Assembly: GCF_937906905.1 (NCBI RefSeq)
Contig: NZ_CALERY010000002.1
Span: 186,001 to 250,000 of the forward strand
Length of the DNA stretch: 64,000 nucleotides
Reading direction: 5' to 3'
Source: an uncultured Helicobacter sp.
Lineage (GTDB): Bacteria; Campylobacterota; Campylobacteria; Campylobacterales; Helicobacteraceae
Shown here: positions 17,565 through 25,088 of the stretch, in pieces
Position numbering within the stretch: position 1 is the stretch's first letter
Layout of the letters: every line of letters starts with the position of its first letter
Notes under the pieces: model-generated
Database searches by the model: none
What the model was told of the DNA's origin: nothing
Seen by the model: only the letters and a program-made list of their open reading frames with translations
Made by a program: the position numbers and the translations under genes

Positions 17565-18080
17565 TTAGAGTCCATGCCTAGCGCACTTGGATTCTAGCGC
17601 AACTCCCCCGCCAGAATCCAAGTGCGCCCAAGCACCCTGCTGGCGTAGCACTTCATACGCCACGATTCCCACACTTGTGGCGAGATTAAGACTGCGCGCT
17701 TGCGCTGCCATAGGGATTGTTAGGCATTGGCTAGCATTGGCACGCAAGATCTCTTCACTAATACCTGCATCTTCACGCCCAAAGTAGAGGAAGCACTCTT
17801 TATCAAATCGCGCGTGGTAGTAGGGCTTATCTGCTTTAGTCGTTAGGAAAAAATGCCTAGAATCCACCCCATAGCTCTCCCAAAAATGCTCCACACTATC
17901 CCACTCATATTTTTGCAAATACTGCCAATAATCTAGCCCTGCGCGTTTGAGAGACTTCTCACTAAGGCAGAATCCTAGCGGATGGATTAGGTGGAGTGTG
18001 GCATTAGCAGCGACACAGAGCCTGCCGATATTCCCTGTGTTTTGGGGGATCCTAGGCTCTATGAGAATGATATGAAGCAT
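17565..18080 (-). CDS. trmL: tRNA (cytidine/uridine-34 2'-O)-methyltransferase
   Basis: A 171-residue SPOUT-class enzyme matching TrmL in length. It begins MLHIILIEPRIPQNTGNIGR, contains FGREDAGIS and ends with the knot segment IPMAAQARSLNLATSVGIV, which forms the AdoMet-binding trefoil knot. It methylates the wobble ribose of leucine tRNAs. It follows lpp20 by 16 bases on the same strand. Confidence 0.92.
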   Translation of the reverse strand: MLHIILIEPRIPQNTGNIGRLCVAANATLHLIHPLGFCLSEKSLKRAGLDYWQYLQKYEWDSVEHFWESYGVDSRHFFLTTKADKPYYHARFDKECFLYFGREDAGISEEILRANASQCLTIPMAAQARSLNLATSVGIVAYEVLRQQGAWAHLDSGGGVALESKCARHGL

Positions 18081-18096
18081 AGCACACTAAAAGTGG

Positions 18097-18648
18097 CTAT
18101 CTAGCAGGAGTGTCTAAAATCTCATCGACAGCTTGAGAGAGTGCTTGTGCTGCGGCTTTATCAAGGGTTTTTGAGTTTAAAAGATTGCTTTTTAGCAAGT
18201 CGGTGTTTAGCTTTTGGATTTTGACAAGCACCCATAGCGTGCCATCTTTGCTTACCCATTTATTGGTGATCTTTGAGCCTGCTAGCACTTGATCGACACT
18301 ATTGCGGATAGCTTGCACCGCTTCTTGATTGACACTATCTTCACCGCTTGTGGCAAGCTCTTTATACTTGCTCTCAACGCGTGTGGAAATCTGCGTGGCT
18401 AGCTCGACTCGTGCTGCTGCGCCTGCTTGTGTGGTGGCGAAGTTCAAATTGTTGTTTTTGACTTTCGCGCTGCCTGTGGCACTAAGCAAGTCGTCATTAG
18501 ATTCTGTAACCCAAGCAGGTGCGCCCTCTAGTGAAGCGTTGATCGCTTCATTATCACCTAAGCCCTTTTTACAGCCGTTGATCCCAAGTATCGCTACAAG
18601 CACAAGGCTCGCAATCGCGCCAAAATTTACAAATTTCAAAACTTTCAT
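18097..18648 (-). CDS. lpp20: LPP20 family lipoprotein
   Basis: A 183-residue protein with an N-terminal hydrophobic segment and a lipobox-like LGINGC, with Cys as the probable lipidated residue. The rest (GAPAWVTES, ATGSAKV, ARVELATQI) matches the LPP20 family, an abundant membrane-associated lipoprotein of Helicobacter. ATG 18648 is favoured over 18654, since AAAGGA is six bases before the former and touches the latter. Its promoter mirrors that of divergent trpS. Confidence 0.88.
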   Translation of the reverse strand: MKVLKFVNFGAIASLVLVAILGINGCKKGLGDNEAINASLEGAPAWVTESNDDLLSATGSAKVKNNNLNFATTQAGAAARVELATQISTRVESKYKELATSGEDSVNQEAVQAIRNSVDQVLAGSKITNKWVSKDGTLWVLVKIQKLNTDLLKSNLLNSKTLDKAAAQALSQAVDEILDTPAR

Positions 18649-18676
18649 CTCCATTCCTTTCGTGTAAGATGGCGCG

Positions 18677-18682
18677 ATTATA
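18677..18682 (-). promoter_or_regulatory. -10 element for lpp20-trmL
   Basis: Minus-strand TATAAT, followed by CGCGCC, about 30 bases before the lpp20 start. The 12-base block is an exact inverted copy of the trpS -10 region at 18722-18733. Confidence 0.6.
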
Positions 18683-18721
18683 AACCATATTTAGTTAATG
18701 CTGGCTTTAAACGAGTTGGTA

Positions 18722-18727
18722 TATAAT
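18722..18727 (+). promoter_or_regulatory. -10 element for trpS-yejA
   Basis: TATAAT followed by CGCGCC, 52 bases upstream of the trpS ATG. Together with 18671-18682 it forms a perfect 12-base inverted repeat with a 39-base spacer. Confidence 0.6.
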
Positions 18728-18779
18728 CGCGCCTTTAAGCGCATAACTCCCCTATTTTCACACATTACAAAGGATTTTT

Positions 18780-19781
18780 ATGGCAGCTAATACAACAGGC
18801 AAAAAGCGCGTTTTCTCCGGTATCCAGCCCACAGGCGATATACATCTAGGCAATTATTTGGGTGCGATTAAGCAGTGGGTGGAGTCCCAAGAGCAGTATG
18901 ACAATATCTTTTGCGTGGTAAATTCTCACGCCATTACCACAAAGCAAGACCCCAAGGAGCTAAGGGCAAAGACCTATGAGCTTGTGGCAATGCTTCTAGC
19001 GTGTGGGATTGATAGTGAGAGATCGAGCCTTTTTATCCAAAGTGCAATCGATGAGCACGCGGCTTTGGCGTGGATTTTAGACTGCAATATCCCTATGGGC
19101 GATATGAGCCGTATGACGCAGTTCAAAGACAAATCCCAAAAAAATCCCAAAAATATCAATGTCGGGCTGTTTAACTACCCAGCCCTTATGGCAGCAGATA
19201 TTTTGCTCTATCAAGTCGATGGCGTGCCAGTAGGAGAGGACCAAAAGCAGCATTTAGAGCTTACCCGTGATGTGGCTACGCGCTTTAACCGCGACTTTGG
19301 CGAGTGCTTCACAATCCCAGAGCCTATAATCCCGCAAATTGGCGCGCGCGTGATGGGGCTTGATAACCCAGAATCCAAAATGAGCAAATCCGCCAAAGGC
19401 GAAAACCACGCGATTTTCCTGCTTGATAGTCCAGAAGCCATTGTGCGCAAATGCAAAAAGGCGGTAACGGACTCTAGCGGGGTCATCGCCTTTGACACAG
19501 AGCGCGCAGGGATTTACAATCTCCTAAGCATTTATCAAGCCCTAAGCCAGCAGAGCAAAGAGCAGATAGAAGAGCATTTTGCTAGCAAGGGCTATGGCGC
19601 GCTAAAGCTTGAGCTAGCTGATATGCTAGTAGCCACACTAGAGCCAATCCAAAAGCGTTATAAGCAGCTTAGTGGCGATAGGGCGTATTTGCAAAATATC
19701 TTAGATACAAGCTTAGAGCGTGTGCGCCCCATCGCCAAAGCCACCTACCAAAGAGCCAAAGAGCTTGTAGGGCTTGTGTGA
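18780..19781 (+). CDS. trpS: tryptophanyl-tRNA synthetase
   Basis: A 333-residue class I synthetase of standard length. The HIGH-type motif appears as [11 protein letters not shown] (residues 20-30) and the KMSKS motif is exact in [10 protein letters not shown] (about residue 200). It attaches tryptophan to tRNA(Trp) in the cytoplasm. AAAGGA precedes the ATG. The stop codon overlaps the GTG start of the next gene by four bases, so the binding-protein gene is translationally coupled to it. Confidence 0.97.
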   Translation: MAANTTGKKRVFSGIQPTGDIHLGNYLGAIKQWVESQEQYDNIFCVVNSHAITTKQDPKELRAKTYELVAMLLACGIDSERSSLFIQSAIDEHAALAWILDCNIPMGDMSRMTQFKDKSQKNPKNINVGLFNYPALMAADILLYQVDGVPVGEDQKQHLELTRDVATRFNRDFGECFTIPEPIIPQIGARVMGLDNPESKMSKSAKGENHAIFLLDSPEAIVRKCKKAVTDSSGVIAFDTERAGIYNLLSIYQALSQQSKEQIEEHFASKGYGALKLELADMLVATLEPIQKRYKQLSGDRAYLQNILDTSLERVRPIAKATYQRAKELVGLV

Positions 19782-21634
19782 GAGCTTTTGCGCTATGGGG
19801 GCTAGGCGTTGCTCTCCTTTGCTTTGCTCGCTTTGCCCGTTTGGGCTTTGCCTGTGTTGCTCGATTGGGCTTTGCGCTTCTTTGCTTTGCTTATGTGGCG
19901 CACGCCGCGCCTTTTATCTCGCTTGGCGAGCCGCCTAAATACCGCGACACTAGCACATTCAAAGCCTTTGACTATGCCAACCCAAACGCCCCAAAGGGCG
20001 GCACGCTCAAAGCCTACGCGCTAGGCAGCTTTAGCTCGCTTAATGCCTTTAGTCTAGAAGAGAGTGCCGCTGGGCTAGAGCTTGTCTATGACACGCTAAT
20101 GGCACAGAGTATGGACGAGCCTTATGCGCAATACGCCCTTGTAGCAAGCGATGTAGCCATCGCGCCAAATCATAAAAGCGTAACTTTCACCATAAATCCT
20201 AAGGCGCGCTTTAGCGATGGCAGGGCGATTAGCGCGGAAGATGTGGGCTTTAGCTTTGATATGATGCGCCAAAATCCGCTGTATAAGCAGTATTATGCCG
20301 ATATTAGCGGGTATGAAATACTGGATTCTAGGCGCATTACATTTTTCTTTACCACAAGTGAGAACAAAGAGCTGCCGCTAATCCTAGGGCAGCTTAGTAT
20401 CCTGCCTAAGCATTACTATGTGCGAGATGGGCAAAACTCCTATGGCAAAGACCCTTTGCAAATCCCGCTAGGCTCTGGGGCATATAAGCTCACGCGCTAT
20501 GAGGTAGGCAAGCTTGTAGAATACAGGCGTGATGAAAACTACTGGGCAGCGAGTCTGCCTAGCCGCAAGGGGCAGTTTAATTTCGACATTATCCGCTATG
20601 AGTATTACCGCGATGATACGGCGGCGTTGCAGGCGTTTTTGGGGCATAGATACGACTTCCGCCTTGAGAGCGCGGCAAAGGTGTGGGCAAATGGATATAG
20701 GCAGAGCAAGCAAAGCAATAAAGCTAGCTTCACTAAGCTTGAGATCCCCCATAGCCTGCCAAGCGGTATGCAGGGCTTTTTTATGAATCTGCGCAAAGCC
20801 CCATTTGATGATCCGCTTGTGCGGCGTGCGATGATTTTGGCGTTTAATTTTGAATGGAGCAATGACAATCTCTTCTTCTCCCAATATCAGCGCACGACAA
20901 GCTTTTTTAACCACTCTGTTTTTGCCTCCACGCCTAGCCTAAGCAGCGAGCAATTAGGGCTTTTAAGGGCGTGTAAAGCGGATTCTAGCTCTATGGACCG
21001 CTTGCAAAAGCCCTACACTATCCCCACCGCGCCGACCTTACAAGATGAGCGGGAGAGCTTAAAAAAAGCGCGCGATTTATTGGCGCAAGCTGGCTATGTC
21101 GTGCAAAATAATCAGGCGTATAAAAATGGCATTCCACTGCGCTTTACCCTGCTGCTTGATAACCCAGCCTTTGAGCGGCTAGCCATCCGCTATGCAAGAA
21201 ACCTTGCACGGCTTGGCATCACTATGGAGATACAAAAGCTAGATTCTAGTCAATATGCCAACCGCGTGAAAAGCTTTGATTATGAGATGATTGTGGGCAT
21301 TATCCCGCAGAGCTTATCGCCGGGCAATGAGCAGCGGTATTTCTTTGGCAGTGTGAGTGCGGATACACAAGGGAGCAGAAATTACAGCGGCGTGAAGAGC
21401 GCGCTTGTAGATTGCTTGATAGATAGGCTCATTAACGCGCCAGATAGGCAGCAGCTAGTCCTCGCCACGCGCACGCTTGATCGCGTGCTGCTTGATATGG
21501 ATATAGTCGTGCCACACTACTTCCTGCCAAGCTTCCGCCTAGCTATTTGGGATAATATCGCTATGCCTAAGGTGCAGCCAAGCTATGACTTTAGCCCTAC
21601 ACTTTGGTGGGACGCACGCAAAAGTGGATTCTAG
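19778..21634 (+). CDS. yejA: YejA-like extracellular solute-binding protein (family 5)
   Basis: A 618-residue periplasmic binding protein of the peptide/oligopeptide class. The mature start [25 protein letters not shown] with NAPKGGTLK is characteristic of YejA. The length also fits. Its likely ligands are short peptides delivered to a YejBEF-type importer, but no permease or ATPase for it is in this window. The GTG start overlaps trpS. The signal peptide is unusually long and built of near-repeated units (ARLGFA-type segments), suggesting local tandem duplication. Confidence 0.85.
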   Translation: MRAFALWGLGVALLCFARFARLGFACVARLGFALLCFAYVAHAAPFISLGEPPKYRDTSTFKAFDYANPNAPKGGTLKAYALGSFSSLNAFSLEESAAGLELVYDTLMAQSMDEPYAQYALVASDVAIAPNHKSVTFTINPKARFSDGRAISAEDVGFSFDMMRQNPLYKQYYADISGYEILDSRRITFFFTTSENKELPLILGQLSILPKHYYVRDGQNSYGKDPLQIPLGSGAYKLTRYEVGKLVEYRRDENYWAASLPSRKGQFNFDIIRYEYYRDDTAALQAFLGHRYDFRLESAAKVWANGYRQSKQSNKASFTKLEIPHSLPSGMQGFFMNLRKAPFDDPLVRRAMILAFNFEWSNDNLFFSQYQRTTSFFNHSVFASTPSLSSEQLGLLRACKADSSSMDRLQKPYTIPTAPTLQDERESLKKARDLLAQAGYVVQNNQAYKNGIPLRFTLLLDNPAFERLAIRYARNLARLGITMEIQKLDSSQYANRVKSFDYEMIVGIIPQSLSPGNEQRYFFGSVSADTQGSRNYSGVKSALVDCLIDRLINAPDRQQLVLATRTLDRVLLDMDIVVPHYFLPSFRLAIWDNIAMPKVQPSYDFSPTLWWDARKSGF

Positions 21635-21799
21635 GGCGTTGGCTTTGCCGCGCTTTTGCGGGAGTCTGCGGCGTGGGCTTGGCTCTCCGCTTAGGTAAAT
21701 CCCTTCGCCCACGCCTTGACAACCCACAAAATCATCGGCAAATCCTGCCGCCTGCGACTCGTTTAGACTTTGTGCTTCATTCCCAGAATCCACTTTTTC
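21634..21799. repeat. repeat family B, copy 2
   Basis: This 166-base element follows the yejA stop directly and is closely similar to 9882-10049. It has the same core CCGCTTAGGTAA and the same AATCCTGCCGCCTGC segment. The central stem reads GTGGGC/GCCCAC here against GGGGGC/GCCCCC in the other copy, so at least one base pair has changed on both sides. Confidence 0.85.
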
Positions 21800-21928
21800 A
21801 AGCGATTCAGTCTTGGGTGAGCAATGCGATTGATTGCGCGGTTTTTGGGGCAGTCATTACCGATCTAGGTAACTCCTACCCCAAAAACCGCGCAAAACAA
21901 CCACAGCCCCACCGCAAATCTTAGAATC
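21785..21928. repeat. repeat family A, copy 1
   Basis: It starts AGAATCCACTTTTTCAAGCG (shared with the end of the B copy), then GATTCAGTCTTGGGTGAGCA. A perfect 17-bp stem follows (21834-21850 with 21879-21895, left arm TTGCGCGGTTTTTGGGG) around the core CAGTCATTACCG-ATCT-AGGTAACTCCTA. It ends CCCCACCGCAAATCTTAGAATC. Confidence 0.85.
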
Positions 21929-21988
21929 TTGTTTCTCCAAAAGAAACTTCGCTCCTAGAATCCACTTTTTTACACTAGCGGCGTTTTT

Positions 21989-22026
21989 GTCATTGCGAGC
22001 AAGCGCGGTAGCGTTTGCGTGGCAAA
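21989..22026. repeat. family C palindrome
   Basis: GTCATTGCGAGCAAGCGC...GCGTTTGCGTGGCAAAG: a degenerate copy with the family ends and an internal AAGCGC/GCGTTT pairing. Confidence 0.65.
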
Positions 22027-22114
22027 GCAAGGCGCAGCTTCTTTGGTAAAAAACTAACGCGCAAACTGCCTACCCAAAGCTGAATCTATCCTAGATGGTT
22101 AAGTGGGCTAGAGC

Positions 22115-22597
22115 CTATGCGTCAATAAACCCATCTAACTTAGAGCCATTTTCTTTAAGCAAATCTTCTTGGATTGCTTGGTTGAAAGCATAGACCTTGT
22201 CTTTGATCTTGTCAAAATATGCCCCAAACTTCTGCGCTAGGCTCTCATCAATCTCCACTTCTTCATACTCTTTGAGCATAATATACCACTCCATATCCTC
22301 CATACTCTCATCATCAAGCACTCCCGCTTCCACGCCTAGCACTTCCTCCAACGCTTTGGCGCACTCTAGCTTGCGATTTTTATCGTGCGGATACAAATAC
22401 GCGCTAAAGCTCGCTTGGCTATCACTAAAGACTTCTGCTTCGATGACAAAGCACATATCACTCTCATCAAAATCGCTGTGCCATAGACTGATACGGCTTG
22501 CTGTGATCTCTGCGCTATATTCTGCACCTACAAGGCGCGCATAAATCTCTGCGAATTGCCCTTTGGCGAGCTGCTTTACTTGTTTGACATTTGTCAT
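22115..22597 (-). CDS. unknown acidic protein facing a WYL regulator
   Basis: A 160-residue acidic protein without signal peptide or membrane segment. It begins MTNVKQVKQLAKGQF and has clusters of acidic residues (DDESMEDMEW, EYEEVEIDESL). I do not recognise the family. An AAAGGAG site precedes the ATG. It is divergent from the WYL regulator, and the 141-base space between them carries the palindrome TTGACAA-CACC-TTGTCAA. That suggests, but does not prove, control by the regulator. Confidence 0.6.
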   Translation of the reverse strand: MTNVKQVKQLAKGQFAEIYARLVGAEYSAEITASRISLWHSDFDESDMCFVIEAEVFSDSQASFSAYLYPHDKNRKLECAKALEEVLGVEAGVLDDESMEDMEWYIMLKEYEEVEIDESLAQKFGAYFDKIKDKVYAFNQAIQEDLLKENGSKLDGFIDA

Positions 22598-22668
22598 TTG
22601 AACTCCTTTTGTTTGGTTTGTGGAATCTGCCTAAGCAAGATTCCTAAGCGGAGTTATAGCCAAGAGCT

Positions 22669-22686
22669 TTGACAACACCTTGTCAA
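22669..22686. promoter_or_regulatory. palindromic operator candidate
   Basis: TTGACAA-CACC-TTGTCAA is a perfect 7-bp inverted repeat with a 4-base spacer. Its right half overlaps a -35-like TTGTCA, 18 bases before TACAAT (22704-22709), the probable promoter of the WYL gene. A bound dimer here would block that promoter and could also affect the divergent gene. Confidence 0.5.
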
Positions 22687-22738
22687 GGATTTAGAAATTT
22701 GCCTACAATAGCAACATCTTTCCTAGCAAGGAGGCATT

Positions 22739-23698
22739 ATGCCCAAGCACGACTACACGCAGCGGCTCGCACGCATTATCAAAATCCTGACCCTTCTCTA
22801 CCACCCAAAAAGTAGCGGCATACTCTGTGCCAAAACCCTAGCGCAAGAATTTGGCGTAAGCCTAAGGACCCTGCGCAGAGATGTAGCGATGATGGGCGCG
22901 GATTTTCACTATGAAAAGGATACAATCCACTTCCTAGGCAGCAGACTCCCGACCCCAAGCCAAGCACACTCATTTATCGCCCTAACACTGCTAAAAAGCT
23001 TCGCCCATAGTATGAGCGGCAATCTCAAAGCCCAAATGCTCTCCCTCCTAGACTCCCTAGAATCCACTTCTGCCCCCACCAGCACCGATCTGTTTTTCAC
23101 CCGCTCGAATTTAGAGGAGATCACGCTTCCCGCAGAGTCTATCGCACTCCTGCAAAATGCCATAAAAACGCGCAAAGTCATTAGCTTTGACTTTCTAAAA
23201 GAGCCAAACGCCCTAAGCGAAGCCCCCTATGTCCCAGCCTCCACACCGCGCGAAGTCCTACCGCTAAAAATCCTAAACTTCAGTGGCGAGTGGTATCTGC
23301 TAGGACTAGAATCTAGCGTGATGAAGAAGTTTTATCTCAACAGCATTGCCAATGTGTGCGAGCTAAGGCAGGGGGAGAAGGTGAGCGATGAGCTGCTAGG
23401 GCGGCTGGATAATGCGCTTAATGCGTGGTTTGTGCCAGAAAAAAAGCCCTTTATGGTGCATTTATGGATAGATCCCAAAGTGGCGAAATACTTCAAACGC
23501 AAGAAAATCTCCCCCAATCAGCACTTAGTGGAAAAAGCCGATGGCAGCCTAGAAATCACACTGCATATCACAAGTATTATGGAAATCGCGCCCTTGGTGC
23601 TTATGTGGATACCAAATATCATCGCCCTAGAGCCAAAAGAGCTGCGAGAGTTCATCATAAACAGCACAGATACCTACCTAAAACGCATAAGCGAATAG
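22739..23698 (+). CDS. WYL-domain transcriptional regulator
   Basis: A 319-residue protein. An N-terminal winged HTH (ILCAKTLAQEFGVSLRTLRRDVAMM, residues 28-52) is followed by a WYL domain (about 150-215; FSGEWYLLGLE) and a WCX-like C-terminal domain. WYL proteins sense nucleic-acid or nucleotide ligands and often regulate DNA-damage or defence genes. Here the target is unknown; the divergent acidic gene is the obvious candidate. The ATG at 22739 is preceded by AAGGAGG. Confidence 0.85.
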   Translation: MPKHDYTQRLARIIKILTLLYHPKSSGILCAKTLAQEFGVSLRTLRRDVAMMGADFHYEKDTIHFLGSRLPTPSQAHSFIALTLLKSFAHSMSGNLKAQMLSLLDSLESTSAPTSTDLFFTRSNLEEITLPAESIALLQNAIKTRKVISFDFLKEPNALSEAPYVPASTPREVLPLKILNFSGEWYLLGLESSVMKKFYLNSIANVCELRQGEKVSDELLGRLDNALNAWFVPEKKPFMVHLWIDPKVAKYFKRKKISPNQHLVEKADGSLEITLHITSIMEIAPLVLMWIPNIIALEPKELREFIINSTDTYLKRISE

Positions 23699-23702
23699 CC
23701 CT

Positions 23703-23852
23703 CTAAAATCCTTTGTAGTTTTTGCTTTTGCCAGTGGCGTTGAGAATTATTGCGCTGCTAGATGTTTGATACTTCTGGGCGGCATTGTTGTAGGCAGTTT
23801 TGCACTGAAGCATATCCATAGAATCTAGCCAATCAATCATCGCTTGGCGCAT
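23703..23852 (-). other. possible 49-residue ORF or gene remnant
   Basis: A minus-strand reading frame starts MRQAMIDWLDSMDMLQ and ends GKSKNYKGF. The composition is protein-like, with no ribosome site. The frame stays open upstream through a ten-base A tract, so it may be the tail of a decayed gene. Otherwise the region between the WYL gene and the TM2 gene shows nothing. Confidence 0.25.
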
Positions 23853-23874
23853 TTTGGGGCGCGTTGCGCTTGCG

Positions 23875-23884
23875 TTTTTTTTTT
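23875..23884 (+). repeat. T10 tract upstream of the TM2 gene
   Basis: Ten T in a row, 56 bases before the TM2 start codon. The position would allow a promoter-spacer length effect, but no clear -10/-35 pair flanks it. Confidence 0.6.
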
Positions 23885-23940
23885 GTGATAGGGTTGCGCT
23901 CTGCGTTTTGACGCAAAATTTTACTTACAAAGGGGATAAA

Positions 23941-24300
23941 ATGGAAAATACAAACAAAGCAGCTACTCCACAGGCTCAACAAGCGAAGATTGTTGTAGTC
24001 AATGAAAAATCTGCGGTTTTAGGTTTTATAATCAATCTGCTTGGGCTTGGAATTTTTGGCTTTGATAGATTCTATAAAGGGGATTTTATATTTGGGACTT
24101 TTAAGTTGATTGGTGGTGTAGTATTTTTATGGGCTTCATAGTTTGGTATTTTGTTGCAGCAATAGGAGTGGAAATACCTTCGTGGATAGGGTATTGTGCT
24201 GGTGCATTATGGTTTTTTAGTGATTTGTGATTTTATCCTTGTGCCACTTGGGATTATCTTTGATAATGCCAAAAAACGAGCTAAACTCGCTATGTCTTAG
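23941..24300 (+). pseudogene. TM2-domain membrane protein, two frameshifts
   Basis: ATG 23941 (AAAGGGG upstream) opens a TM2 protein: a charged N-terminus, then AVLGFIINLLGLGIFGFDRFYKG. The frame stops at 24141. The next segment (FIVWYFVAAIGVEIPSWIG) lies one frame back from 24129, and the tail (DFILVPLGIIFDNAKKRAKL) returns to the first frame from 24229 to the TAG at 24298-24300. Adding one T at TTTTT (24124-24128) and removing one at TTTTTT (24213-24218) restores 119 continuous codons. So the gene carries compensating -1 and +1 slips, from decay, phase variation or sequencing error. TM2 proteins have two membrane helices and unclear function. Confidence 0.75.
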
Positions 24301-24420
24301 GGCTTAATCAAGGGTGTGCAATTTCATTAGGTGATAGATAGCTTTGCGATACAAGGGCTTTGAGCCTTGTGTCGTGCCATAGAATCTAACAAGATTCAAA
24401 ACTACAATAAGGAGTGAAAA

Positions 24421-25002
24421 ATGGATATGGATATGTTTCTTATATGTGTTGGGAATTGCTTTGTCAATACGATAAATAGCGTAGAAAAGCAACTCAACTT
24501 AGCAGGGTTATCAGCAAGTAGAGATGAAATAAAACAATTTTTAGAAAAAAATGACAATGAGATTGATGCAATAAGGGACGCTAAAGTGAGATACGGATCT
24601 CTTAAATCTCGAATTAAACAGAAAGGTGGGTTTGAGTTTAAGGAATTTTATAAGTGGTATAAGAAGCAAGAAAAAAGTTGTTATTATTGTGGCACGACAG
24701 AGAAAGTGCTAAAAGAGCTTTTCCCTAAAAAAGATGAAGATAATCAGCAGGATACCGATAAAACACAAAGTGTAAAAGCCCATAAAATAAAATCTAAAAA
24801 GAAATCTTTCACAGGCACACTACACATTGACAAAAAAGACCCAGATAAGCCCTACACCTCTGCTAATTGCGTGCTAGCGTGTGCGTTATGTAATAACGCT
24901 AAAAGCGATATGATAAATGCAGAGAACTTTAAAACATATTTTGGTGAGAAAATGGGCGAGTTCATCACCGCTTTGCATAATGATGAAATTTCCAACAAGT
25001 AA
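24421..25002 (+). CDS. HNH endonuclease
   Basis: A 193-residue protein with a C-terminal HNH nuclease: CYYCG (zinc pair 1), the catalytic-type LHIDKKDPDKPYTSANC, then CALCNNAKSDM (zinc pair 2 with the Asn). A lysine-rich insert separates the first zinc pair from the His. No methyltransferase or phage gene adjoins it, so it is an orphan nuclease, perhaps a defence or homing type. The gene is visibly more A/T-rich than its neighbours, which fits lateral acquisition. AAGGAG precedes the ATG, and the ATGGATATGGATATG start leaves three possible initiators. Confidence 0.8.
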   Translation: MDMDMFLICVGNCFVNTINSVEKQLNLAGLSASRDEIKQFLEKNDNEIDAIRDAKVRYGSLKSRIKQKGGFEFKEFYKWYKKQEKSCYYCGTTEKVLKELFPKKDEDNQQDTDKTQSVKAHKIKSKKKSFTGTLHIDKKDPDKPYTSANCVLACALCNNAKSDMINAENFKTYFGEKMGEFITALHNDEISNK

Positions 25003-25088
25003 TCCACGCCCATAGTCCCCCTACAATCAAGCCCTAAAGCTTGATACAAACCCACCTAGCGCGCAAGCCTATGTCTCGCGTGCTTTGG

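Noticed and set aside
21539..21793. 84-codon minus-strand frame after yejA
   Set aside because: It is the open frame of repeat B copy 2 and overlaps the end of yejA. It has no gene partner, although it matches the PgpA extension.
21834..21895. Family A stems as intrinsic terminators
   Set aside because: The stems carry T before and A after, so no T-run follows on either strand, and one copy lies upstream of a gene rather than after one.
24341..24370. Imperfect hairpin before the HNH gene (ACAAGGGCT/AGCCTTGT)
   Set aside because: It has a bulge and no T-run; it is too weak to call as terminator or riboswitch.
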